From Cryptomeria japonica (Eukaryota > Streptophyta > Pinopsida > Cupressales > Cupressaceae): 64,000 bases of DNA. The stretch is from NCBI RefSeq assembly GCF_030272615.1, contig NC_081415.1, positions 105,909,796-105,973,795 on the forward strand, given 5' to 3'. Position 1 is the first letter of the stretch, and the number at the start of each line of letters is the position of its first letter. Made by a program: the position numbers and the translations under genes. The notes under the pieces are model-generated. The model worked only from the letters and a program-made list of their open reading frames with translations. It had not been told where the DNA came from and did no database searches. Below are positions 55,668-64,000 of this stretch, in pieces.

Positions 55668-57025
55668 TGGTATCAGAGCACATGCAAATCTTGGGCTGTG
55701 GATTGTGTCTTTATCAGAGCCTTAGGGTTCAGCACTGGTGTCTCATCTAGTTTGCAGCCAGTTGTGCGTTGCTGTGTTTCTCTATTTCTTTGAGTCTTAT
55801 GTGCAATAACTGTGTGTAAAAAATTGCAGCATCTGGATCTTGGGTGCCAAGTTGATTACTGCCAGGCATTGGAGGAGGTTCAGATTGCCACTGAGGTGAA
55901 AGAAAGTGATCAAGCCATAGATAAAGTGTGTAAGGAAGCTGCCAGAATAGGCTATGCAAAAGGAGATCGTTGTTGAATGAGTTGCTGAAGTCTAAGCCAG
56001 AGCAGGCTCGAGCAGAGTGAAAGTGCTAGAGAAAGGAGGATGCCAGAGGAGAGAAGCCCGAAGTCAAAGAGCGCTCCAATTTACAGGCCTGTTTCTCTGT
56101 TTGTGTTGTGATCTAGTTTACAGAGTTAGTGTATTGCCAAGGACAGACATGGTATTAACGGTGGCGTTGGTGTGTTTTGCGGCTCAATTTGCTAAGGTTC
56201 TGATGGTGAACAATTTCTACTTCAAGGAAATGGATCATGCTGTCATTGTCAAGGATCTCAGTTTAATAAGAGATCATTAAAGTGTTTTGATCAAAGGTGG
56301 AAAGTGTTTGGGTCAAAAATGAGAAAATTGGTGTGTCTAAATGTGAAGGCAATGTTACAGTCAAAAGTGGTCATGTCAAATAAGATTGTTGAATTTCAAA
56401 GATATTCCTCCAAGTGTTGTAAGCTGTGAAGATTGTGAGAATTGGCATAGTTCAATGTTGTTTGTGAAGTGTGTTGATGTAAAGGGGTGCATGATTGGTG
56501 GTACCCGACACCCCAGAGCTTGTGATATAAATTATTGATGAACCATGTATTTGAAAAGCATTCTTATAGAACTAGCGAGCACAGCGGCTGGTTACCCATG
56601 TGTCTTGGTAGATGGATTTCTTTTTATATGGACTCAATAATTTTAGGAAAAAATTTCCCTGTGATGAAAGTTTCCCCATTGCGATGGTCATTGGAACCAT
56701 GTTAGAGCTGAGTCTCTTGTGATGGTTTGTGGTAAGCCAAAACCACTTGTTTGGATAAAAAACCCAAAGTAATATGAAATTCAAAGAGATTGTATCAGTT
56801 GGGGAAAACCCAAATGGTTATGGGTAAACCGGTTAAAAAGCCAAAAGTTATTGTAAAAGAGAAGTTTGTAGCAAATCAGTTAAGGGTAAACTGTGAAAAC
56901 CCAAAGTGATTAGGGGAAACAAAATTTGTTGTAAATGGGTACCTAAAAAGGCTTGTGACCAGGACCCATCCTAATTCGATTATGGGGGATATCAAAAACA
57001 ATTCGATAATTAATTTATGGGGGGA
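55668..57025 (+). other. Interior of the short copia-type element
   Basis: No retroviral motif in any frame. The longest plus frame (56017-56280, 87 codons) contains MVLTVALVCFAAQFAKVLMV, a hydrophobic run, and K-E-M-D-H-A-V-I-V-K-D-L. I do not recognise it. It may be untranslated filler or a captured host piece. The tail, with AAAACCCAAA-type repeats, is typical of copia elements before the polypurine tract. Confidence 0.5.
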
Positions 57026-57274
57026 TGTTGGAGATAAATTAATAATCCTCCAGACATTCCTAGAAACTTCTGTGTTCCAGAAAATTCCTGCACACCAATA
57101 ACCTCTAAAGACTTCAGTCACTGTTTCAACTACCCATCATTAAGTTTGTAACTAACTCTTATCTAGAGTCTTCTATGTATCTTCTTATAAATTCAATTGT
57201 AAGGGCCTGTGTTTGGTAGAGCCCATTTATGGGTTTCTCCTCTGTCTCTCCTCCAATCCTCTGTTTCTTTTTCA
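57026..57274 (+). repeat. 3' LTR of the short copia-type element
   Basis: 249 bp beginning TGTTGGAGATAAATTAATAA directly after ATGGGGGGA and ending CTTTTTCA at the exon 1 junction. Confidence 0.93.
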
Positions 57275-57424
57275 CCTCCTCCGAAATTTCAGCATGGGAG
57301 AGTAATGGAAATGCAATCAACAAAAACAGAAAAAACGCAGAGCTGTGGAAAGCCATCGCAAACTAACTCAATCTAATTGATATCTTCTTCTTATGTGTTT
57401 TGAATCAGCCTGCTCTTAGCTCCA

Positions 57425-57431
57425 ATTTATA
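57425..57431 (-). promoter_or_regulatory. TATA box of copy B
   Basis: Minus strand CTATAAATTGG, about 70 bp upstream of the ATG at 57356, in the usual place for a plant TATA box with a 5' leader of roughly 40 nt. No other element is certain. Confidence 0.6.
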
Positions 57432-59244
57432 GTTGCAGGACGCCGATTAGCTTCCACTTTAAATAGGTTTTAGGACCTTAATTAATCATTTATTATTCTT
57501 AATTAAGCAAACCTTATCTGTTACTGAACTATTTAAGATTGCAATTGGTGAGCTCCAGTGATGCGGAGAAACGTTGGTGTGAATCCGTGATCGTACGGAG
57601 CTGTTGTATTAAATATATTCAATTGGCATTCATTGTGTTTGTCAATTGCGCTATTTCATACATAAGAGTGCAATATTAAACTCTTCATTGATGTGAAAGA
57701 CAAATGATTTCACAATGAAGAAAGTTTTTCGAATCAAACTTACAAACTGGTGTCGGCTGAAGTCGAAAGCATATGCGGATTATCGAAAAGCATATCTGGC
57801 CTTTCGAAGGGAATAAAGAATATAACTTCGAATCATTTTACTATCCTGCGTCACAGTGTCGTGTATAAACCGTACGTGCAGTCTACTGCCTAAACCATCA
57901 ATTTTTCCATAACAAGTGGTTATATTTTATTTTTTCTTTTAAAAATGGAAAATTAAATTTTATATTCAGAATTTATTTATAATTAAATATTTTTAAATAT
58001 TTTTATTTGTTTCTATCATGTTTCTTAAAGGCTACTAGCTTATAATTCACTCATAAAATATCATTTGAATTACTAATAATCTAACTAAAGTTTCAATTAT
58101 TTTTCAATCACATAACTTAGCTTCTTTATTTCTAGTTTGCAGTGCTTTTTAAATTCCCAAACTTCTCTTCTTTCTTGTCTCAACTAGATTTGCTCAAGTC
58201 TATCAAAAGATATTTTTACCATATTTCTTCTTTTAGATTACTCCCTTCAAAATAAAAGTCACATATTTTTTGTCTTCTAGTTAGAAAAGACTATGATCTT
58301 GGTCTTCTTATTGTTAAGTTACATACATCTCTTAACAAATTTTCTAAGAGATTAAAGTGCTCATGTAGCTCTTAAATGAAACTGCCATCAAAATGAGATC
58401 ACCAGTGTAAGAAAGAAGCCTCACAACATGCTCTTCCACAAGAACACCATTTTCTCCTTACTTGTTTAATTGTTGTTCTACTTTGTTGATAGAAGATAAA
58501 TATGGTAGGGATAATAGTAATCTTTGATTAGCTCCATTATCAATCATATAGCTTTTTGAAAGGTGTGTTTACATTTTGATTTTTATTCAAACTTTGTGAA
58601 AACATGATTTATAGGTTGTTGTGTTATCTGATGGTTTACCTACTTCATAATTTATTTCTAAAATTAAAACTTTTTTGAAATTCACATACCAAAAATAAGC
58701 TACCTCTTTTTTCATTCCATACTTTTCCAATAAAATACTTGTGTGTATTATTGAATACTTTAAATCTATTCAATAAGCGATTAATGTTTTTATATATTAC
58801 CATCTTGAAATCATTAATATCGTTCATCCTTCATAAAAATTGATTCCATATCATCATTATTATGAACAACTTTAGCGTGTATTTATCAACTCTATTAAAT
58901 ACATTTATCATGCTTAATTTCTTTTCAAATGGACATCGATAGTGATTGTTTGTGGTCCAAAATCTGTAGGCCCAAAATTGCATGGCATTATTAAACTGTT
59001 GATTGATGTAAAATATATACTATTTTCCACCGTAAACGAGACAAGGAGCGCCATAATGGAATATGAGCACACTGATGGAGATATACATAACATATTTGAC
59101 AGTGTGCTGGATGGTCGATATGTACTCCAAGCTTTCTGGAATAGCTTACACATACAGTATAGATGCGACCCCCAAGGAAGGATAAAAAATGATTCAAAAG
59201 CCAAGGCCAAGTGAAGATTGTGTCGCTCTCTTATCCTTTCACTA
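57432..59244. other. Upstream region of copy B, no gene supported
   Basis: AT-rich. A 90-codon frame (58942-59214) reads M-I-V-C-G-P-K-S-V-G-P-K-L-H-G and D-S-V-L-D-G-R-Y-V-L-Q-A-F-W-N. It is of higher complexity than its surroundings but unrecognised. This stretch separates exon 1 from the duplicated 5' flank and may be inserted. Confidence 0.4.
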
Positions 59245-59590
59245 TGCATTTGAGACCATTTCTACAATCTGGTTTCGATGATGCGATGTGTATAACTATG
59301 AATAATTGACAAACGCAAGTATTGGTAATTTAATTGAATAGATCACATCCATTTCCAGGCATCTGAATATTCTTCCCTTTTCCGGCCAAGCAGAAGTAAA
59401 AGTAGAAGTAAAAGCATAAGAAAAAGTAGGGGCTCTCCATCCTAATGAGGAGACCATTCTTTTCAGTGCGCATACTATTCAACGCGTCTCTGCAACCTTT
59501 AAGGTGTGACTGATCATGCAGGAATGAAAAACAGAGTCTCAACACACACGGTAAGGAGTTTTCGAATTTGCTCACTGAATTTGCTATAAC
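59245..59590 (-). repeat. Duplicated 5' flank, copy B side
   Basis: Aligns with 48540-48955 (CATTTGAGACCATT, GACTATGAATAAT-like, CATCTGAATATTCTTCCCTT, GAGTCTCAACACACACGGTA). Confidence 0.8.
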
Positions 59591-59843
59591 TTTAATAGAC
59601 AATTTTATTATAGTGTTATATAAATTGTACAATTTGCAGCTTTTTAATTTAAAAGAAGTTGATGATTCTCTCTTTCATAAAATTAGAAATTGAATAGGTG
59701 ATCAATATTAAATTATTTTCATTTGGTAATATAAGAAATTATGTTTTTGTTTTTTTGTTATTTTGGAAATGGATTATCTGATTATTAATATTTTTTCTTT
59801 GTTTACATTTTTTATGTTTTTATTGATAGAGTTTTTTTTTTTT

Positions 59844-60102
59844 AATAGATTAATAACTACAAAGGCGTAGCACCCTAGTATTAATCAGAACTTGAAAAAT
59901 ACATAGCTGGTTCAGAAAGAGCCGTAGGGGGAAAGAACCAGTAAGAAAACCCCCTACCATTTCTCCAACAATACATACAAAAAAAACTAGTCACGCTGGC
60001 CGAGACGCTAGAAAGCTAGGAGAAAACAACCAGAGGAGAAAAATACTGGTTGAACCAAAGGCCTACAATAAACTAAACAACGCATGAAAATGAACATGGA
60101 AA
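59844..60102 (-). other. 3' untranslated region of the LINE
   Basis: About 260 bp between the stop of the 252-codon ORF and the A tail. Its pyrimidine-rich text followed by ...CTACGCCTTTGTAGTTATTAA then A's is the usual look of plant L1 3' ends. Confidence 0.7.
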
Positions 60103-60861
60103 TCAGGATTCTTCTGCACTTGAATCTGGGTCCTCGATACCGGGAGCAGGAGCAGCAGTTGCATCCAAAATTACCGGGCAATCATTCACGGAAGCAGCAT
60201 GGGCCAATGATTCTGGTTTTTCCCAAGGGTGGCAGTCATCATCTGGAATCCACTCTTCTCCATGGCCAAGGCCCCAAGAGTTGCCTTCAACTATGTCACT
60301 GTTGGCCATAATACCAATGTCTTCTCTACCCGAAAGCCCTTCCTCCTGGATATAGGTGCTTCTACAGGCAGTCGTGAAGTCGGGCACTATACCGGCAATC
60401 TTGCAAGGGAACTCAATATTTCTGGTAATAATAGGCCAGGAGGCTTCCAAGGCATTGAAATCAAAAGAGGTTACAATCACCATTTTCCGCACCTCTGCAC
60501 CATTTCCCAAACTCATATAATAATTTTGGGGAAAGGGCAATATGAGATTGTCATCAATATTATCCAATACTGCGTCAATTTCCCCAAGAAAGCGATGCTC
60601 AAACACCATTTGGGTGAGAAGCTTCACCCTTTGCTTGCTAGTCCCCATATAGAGCAACATTGCTAGGAAGAAAGTCGGGATGTCTGCATTAGCTCTGTAT
60701 CTGTGGTATACATTAAGGAATTCCTCCCCCAAAATTCTTTTAACACAGTGCAGAATCAAAGGGTGACTAGAGGAAATAATTGATTGCAAGCGCTTATCAG
60801 AGATTTTGCCTCGGAATGCCATTTGACAGCAGGTTGCCTCCAACAAAATTGGTGTTTCCAT
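60103..60861 (-). CDS. Intact 252-residue ORF of unknown function in the LINE 3' region
   Basis: ATG at 60861 (M-E-T-P-I-L-L-E-A-T-C-C-Q-M-A-F-R-G-K-I-S), stop just after D-S-S-A-E-E-S at 60103. No internal stop, although the ORF2 frame upstream has about nine. The first half is mixed, with basic and hydrophobic stretches (RLQSIISSSHPLILHCVKRI, F-F-L-A-M-L-L-Y-M, K-Q-R-V-K-L-L-T-Q-M-V). The second half turns acidic (E-W-I-P-D-D-D-C-H-P-W-E, G-I-E-D-P-D). I recognise no domain and see no zinc knuckle or RT motif. ATAAATAAAGG about 75 bp upstream resembles a TATA box. Possibilities are a third LINE ORF, a captured host gene, or a host gene beside a truncated LINE. Confidence 0.6.
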   Translation of the reverse strand: METPILLEATCCQMAFRGKISDKRLQSIISSSHPLILHCVKRILGEEFLNVYHRYRANADIPTFFLAMLLYMGTSKQRVKLLTQMVFEHRFLGEIDAVLDNIDDNLILPFPQNYYMSLGNGAEVRKMVIVTSFDFNALEASWPIITRNIEFPCKIAGIVPDFTTACRSTYIQEEGLSGREDIGIMANSDIVEGNSWGLGHGEEWIPDDDCHPWEKPESLAHAASVNDCPVILDATAAPAPGIEDPDSSAEES

Positions 60862-61739
60862 TGTAAGAAACAAAGCAAGAAATGGGAAGAGTTTGATATG
60901 TTAAAAATAAGCAGGCCATCCTTTATTTATCTCACTAGCTCATAAAGGTTGATGAGCTCGAGGGCTTAGCTAAGCGAGCCAAATTACTTCGCACAAACAA
61001 GGTACATCTTAAGCATGCCACCTTAATCGCAATTGATTTCCTCTTTGATGTCAACCGCCATCCAACTTTATCATATCTAAAAGTAATGATGAAAATCAGA
61101 TATCTTCTGACAACATCTAAATCAGAGCTTGATTCAATGAGCCCGGTAAGATCATATTACCGAAACAATAAAGAATACCGGTAGGGGATAATCAAGAGGC
61201 CAATACCATAGGGAATACATCTCCCAATAAGAACTACCAACCGGTAGGGGCCAATACCATCGAGGGCATAGACATTCCTTCTTAGAACAAGATCGGTTGT
61301 ATCACTTGCACCATATTAATCACCATAATCAAAATGTAGATGTGCCTTAATCCGAACTGGTTGTCTGAAGAGAGAACCAAATGTAGCTGCTTATCAGAAA
61401 ATTGCTAGATTATCATTCTAGGAGCATCAACAACGACACTGGAGTAATCCCAAAGAGATCCTAAATCAGAGCGTAAAAATTACCAGTTGGGGGAAAAGTG
61501 CAAGAGGCCTATGTAATCAACAACAACGCCAATTGGTCAAGACCGGGCAACCGGGACAGATGCCCCTACCGGTAGGAGCCAGAAAACCATCATCAAAGGG
61601 AGACCCATACCAGGTAAGAGTACATCTCCCGGTATGTACTCCCGACCAGTAGAAACCAAAATATCGAGGAACCAAAGCGGTTCATTCCTCTGCCAAAATA
61701 AATGCAGTATTAAACCATAATAATTGCTATAATCAAGAT
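60862..61739 (-). other. Spacer between LINE ORF2 and the 252-codon ORF
   Basis: No supported frame. 61140-61640 contains several scattered ACCGGTAGGGG / CCGGTAGG copies (for example about 61180, 61240, 61580), GC-rich short motifs unlike the AT-rich surroundings. No poly(A) signature was found that would end a LINE here. Confidence 0.55.
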
Positions 61740-64000
61740 TTATCTATGCCCGAGCCGTATGCCTGGATCAAGACCTCTGTCTGCAATTACCATCTTAGAT
61801 AGTCCGTCTGCTTCCAAATTTCCTTCTCTATAGATATGGCTAATCTGAAAACCTTCAAAGGTCTCAAGAAAACCCACCATAGGTCGAAGCCATAGGTTGA
61901 GATGCCAACTGGGGATATGGTTACTAGGAACAACATTGATAACATTTAATGAATCACCCTCCAAATGGATTCTTTTTATCCCCAACTCAGACCCCAATTG
62001 CAAACCTCTTAATGCCACTCGAAATTCGGCCTCATTGTTAGTAGCCAGACCGAATTCTTTAGAAATTTCCTTAATGCAGATGCCTTTAGAATCTCTAATA
62101 CAACATCCAGTTCCACTATGCCTTGGATTCCCTGCAGAGGCACCATCGAAGTTAATCTTATGCCACCCTGGTTCTGGGGCCTCGCATTTAACATCCAATC
62201 TTGGATTAACCAGTATCTTAGGATTACCATTTCCGAAAAGCGAGGGGATGATCAAATTTGGGAACACAAGCTTTAACTTCCAATCCCAGTCAGTGTATAG
62301 ATTCTTTTTTAGCATTTTGGACTTGGCCACTTCATTCAAGAGCTCGACCAGGTGGTTCTCAATTTTCCCATAGAGGGCTAACTGGCCCATCTCTTTATCC
62401 TTGAAAATTCTTCGATTCCTTTCTTTTCAAATTTCCCAAATCATCAGTGAGGGTAGGATAACAAATAAGTCCCCAAATAACACCTTGCATTTTAATTTAG
62501 GCTATAGTAGAAACCAATCATCCAAACCTTTCGGAAGAGGGCATACCAGATTTAACTTACCCATAAAATGCTACCAACAATTGCTGGAGAAATTGCAGTG
62601 TAGAAAAAGGTGATGAATTGTTTCCTCTTATTTCTGACATAATACACATCTAATAGGCCCATTAATACCCAATTTAAGGAGTCTTTCATTGGTTAAGATT
62701 TTCCTCTGAAAAGCCATCCAAGCAAAGGAACCTACTTTAGGAAGTAGATGTTTGTGCCGTAACATCCTAACCGGCCAATCCTTCTTATCTACTGTAGCTT
62801 CTTTCAATTTATATTTAAAATATACCTTATACTTACCATCACAAGAGCCACACGATCTAATGATGTCCTCTTCCGGGGATGGAGGAATTATTCGATTCTT
62901 CAGAATATCAGCAAGAAGGCCTTTCTGAATTTGGGCTAAAACTAAGGGGTCCAGAGAGTTCCACACTCATTTGTCCATACCATTCTCTTTAATTGAATGA
63001 CCATAATCACAGACCTTGTGACCCCAAAGCCGGCATGTTTCTCTCATTATGGGTTGAAGAACGGGGTTATGACACAAGGCTTCTTTGCCACTCCAAGAAT
63101 CCAGCCAGAAGGATGAATTCCTCCCATTTCTGACATCCCAAGTGACCTAATCGCTTATGATTTCTCTGCATTCCAGAATAAAATTCCAAATGGCTGAGCC
63201 CATGGGAGGGTTGGTAACTGTGAGAATCCTTTTAGGTTCAAGTGAGTCCAGATATTTGTGTTTTAGGATTCTTGTCCACTTCTGATTACCACCTCTACAA
63301 ATTTCCCACACCAATTTTTCTCCCATAGACAAATTCATAATAGAAATCTGTCAAATGCCAGCACCCCCAGCATTTTTTGGTTGGCTTATTTTTCCCTAGG
63401 CAATAAGTGGAAATTTCCCTTTGTCATTTGATCCATTCCAAAGGAAATTTCTCATTATAGTAATTAACTCATCTTCTATGGCAACCGGTAGCTTCATGCA
63501 AGCCATGGAGAAAACCAGTATGGTAGAGAGGACTGATTTTATCATAGTAAGCTTACCGGCAGATGATAACCACTTCCCTTTCCAATTTTCAAGCCTAGCT
63601 TTACATTTCTCAATAAGATGTGTCCAAAAGAAAGTCTTATTATGGCCACTAAAAAGAGGAGTCCCAAGGAATTTACCTAGAAAGTTTGTCACTCTTAAAT
63701 TGAGGATTCTTGATAGGACAACTTGCATATTCGACATCATGTTGATAAAGAAAACTTCTGACTTGTTCCAATTGATTTTTTGCCCTGATGCCTTGCAATA
63801 GTCATTCAAGCATGAATTTATAATCCTTTCCTCTCTTCTACTAGAGGCTCCAAAAAGAATAGTATCATCAACAAATTGCAAGTGGGTTGAATGTTCAACT
63901 CCTGTAGCCACATTAACACCCAGCTATCGACCATCACGCTGAAGAGATTTAATCATCTGACCTAAATCTTTAGCCATTATTATAAACAAAAATGGTGACA
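61740..64000 (-). pseudogene. LINE ORF2 C-terminal part: RT end, zf-RVT, RNase H
   Basis: One frame without shifts. SPFLFIIMAKDLGQMI and LQFVDDTILFG hold the RT catalytic F-x-D-D (about 63870), then GQKINWNKSEVFF, LGKFLGTPLF, WKGKWLSSAGKLTMIKSVLS. A zf-RVT-type C-V-L-C ... H-H-L-F-L-H-C follows (about 62630). The RNase H has INFDGASAGNPRHSGTGCCI, NNEAEFRVALRGLQL, LEGDSLNVIN and EGNLEADGLS, keeping all four acidic residues (about 62160-61790). The RT would copy LINE RNA at the nicked target and the RNase H would remove RNA. About nine stops are spread along it, each one transition from a sense codon. The 5' part is outside the window. Confidence 0.93.

Larger units (their letters stand above)
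55400..57274 (+). mobile_element. Short copia-type element inserted in exon 1 of copy B
   Basis: 1.9 kb, plus strand. LTRs 55400-55667 and 57026-57274 read TGTTGGAGATAAATTAA to CTTTTTCA. PBS TGGTATCAGAGCA (55668-55680) and polypurine tract ATGGGGGGA (to 57025) are both copia-like. The 1.36-kb interior has no gag or pol motif, so it is non-autonomous. The left flank ends CACCT and the right LTR end runs ..TTTTTCACCT, so either the last CA of the LTR is fused with a CACCT duplication or only CCT is duplicated. Removing the insert restores the exon frame (E-I-S-E-E-V-A-Q-K). Confidence 0.93.
53897..57356 (-). pseudogene. Bark storage protein / MTA-SAH nucleosidase-like gene, exon 1 interrupted (copy B)
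   Basis: Six exons on the minus strand: exon 1 split as 57275-57356 and about 55259-55396; exon 2 55054-55121; exon 3 54803-54961; exon 4 54487-54702; exon 5 54209-54391; exon 6 53897-54121. All introns are GT-AG. Without the insertion it would encode about 356 residues, the usual family length. The start MAFHSSAFFLFLLIAFPLLS is a signal peptide. Family blocks are G-E-Y-H-G-L-V-V-S-G-E-A-E, R-R-F-R-V-G, M-T-G-S-G-S-I-N-A-A-Q-T-T, GDIAIPRQFAHTGVWYWE, EKGSSANFYVNNEAYRDFL, SLDTESAAIAM and AFLAMRSITNYAGG. The family's catalytic Asp (S-D before A/V-A-G-G) is Asn here. A copia-type element in exon 1 would end the protein after 65 residues. Confidence 0.9.
59832..64000 (-). mobile_element. LINE (plant L1-type) 3' portion, runs off the window
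   Basis: Minus strand. RT C-terminus and RNase H frame (64000-61740), a region of about 880 bp, an intact 252-codon ORF (60861-60103), a 3' untranslated tail (TTTCCCCCTACGGCTCTTT, GTATTTTTCAAG, TAATACTAGGGTGCTACGCC) and a 12-A tail (T run 59832-59843). No other A tail lies between ORF2 and 59843, so I treat the whole as one element. The 5' part lies beyond 64000. Confidence 0.8.

Overview
This is plant nuclear DNA, with no sign of bacterial or organellar organisation. It is AT-rich and dominated by decayed LTR retrotransposons, plant-type LINEs and a SINE, with GT-AG introns and very few host genes. The density of old, slowly eroding elements (a Tat-lineage Ty3/gypsy, a large non-autonomous LTR element) beside a bark-storage-protein-like gene would suit a large-genome gymnosperm such as a conifer. 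That taxon is an inference only.

Layout. 1-3166: intergenic DNA with a triple 44-bp repeat and exon-like scraps of a cyclophilin and a threonyl-tRNA synthetase. 3167-7936: a complete but decayed Ty1/copia element on the minus strand, with LTRs, tRNA-Met-type PBS and a near-perfect 5-bp target duplication. 8133-26675: an 18.5-kb Ty3/gypsy element on the minus strand with 1.3-kb LTRs, a tRNA-Trp-like PBS, a single gag-pol frame (PR, G-patch, RT, RNase H, second RNase H, integrase) and, between pol and the 3' LTR, a spliced antisense gene for a plant mobile domain (PMD, MAIN-like) protein. 27617-35001: a 7.4-kb plus-strand LTR element with no pol and a pyrimidine-rich interior (LARD-like). 35002-43879: AT-rich DNA with a probable large LTR fragment (38169-40700) and a dispersed repeat. 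43880-44173: a tRNA-type SINE with matching target-site duplications. 46983-59590: an imperfect segmental duplication carrying two minus-strand genes of the bark storage protein / nucleoside phosphorylase superfamily. Copy A (47372-48319) is a truncated pseudogene. Copy B (53897-57356) keeps six exons, but a 1.9-kb copia-type element sits in exon 1. A 3'-truncated LINE (about 49680-51740) lies between them. 59832-64000: the 3' part of a second LINE on the minus strand, running off the window, with RT C-terminus, RNase H, an intact 252-codon ORF of unknown function and a poly(A) tail.

Most notable. (i) The Tat element's 2,418-codon gag-pol frame and its oppositely oriented 687-codon PMD frame contain no net frameshift. 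They carry about 15 and 11 premature stops respectively, all explicable as single C-to-T or G-to-A changes, which suggests decay mainly by deamination of methylated cytosine. (ii) A short GCGCT(A/T)TTGTT-like motif is clustered near both inner ends of that element, in opposite orientation, and a similar motif lies in the leader of the LARD. (iii) The second LINE has an intact unknown ORF downstream of a nonsense-ridden RT/RNase H frame. (iv) Both bark-storage-like copies have Asn where the nucleosidase family has its catalytic Asp.
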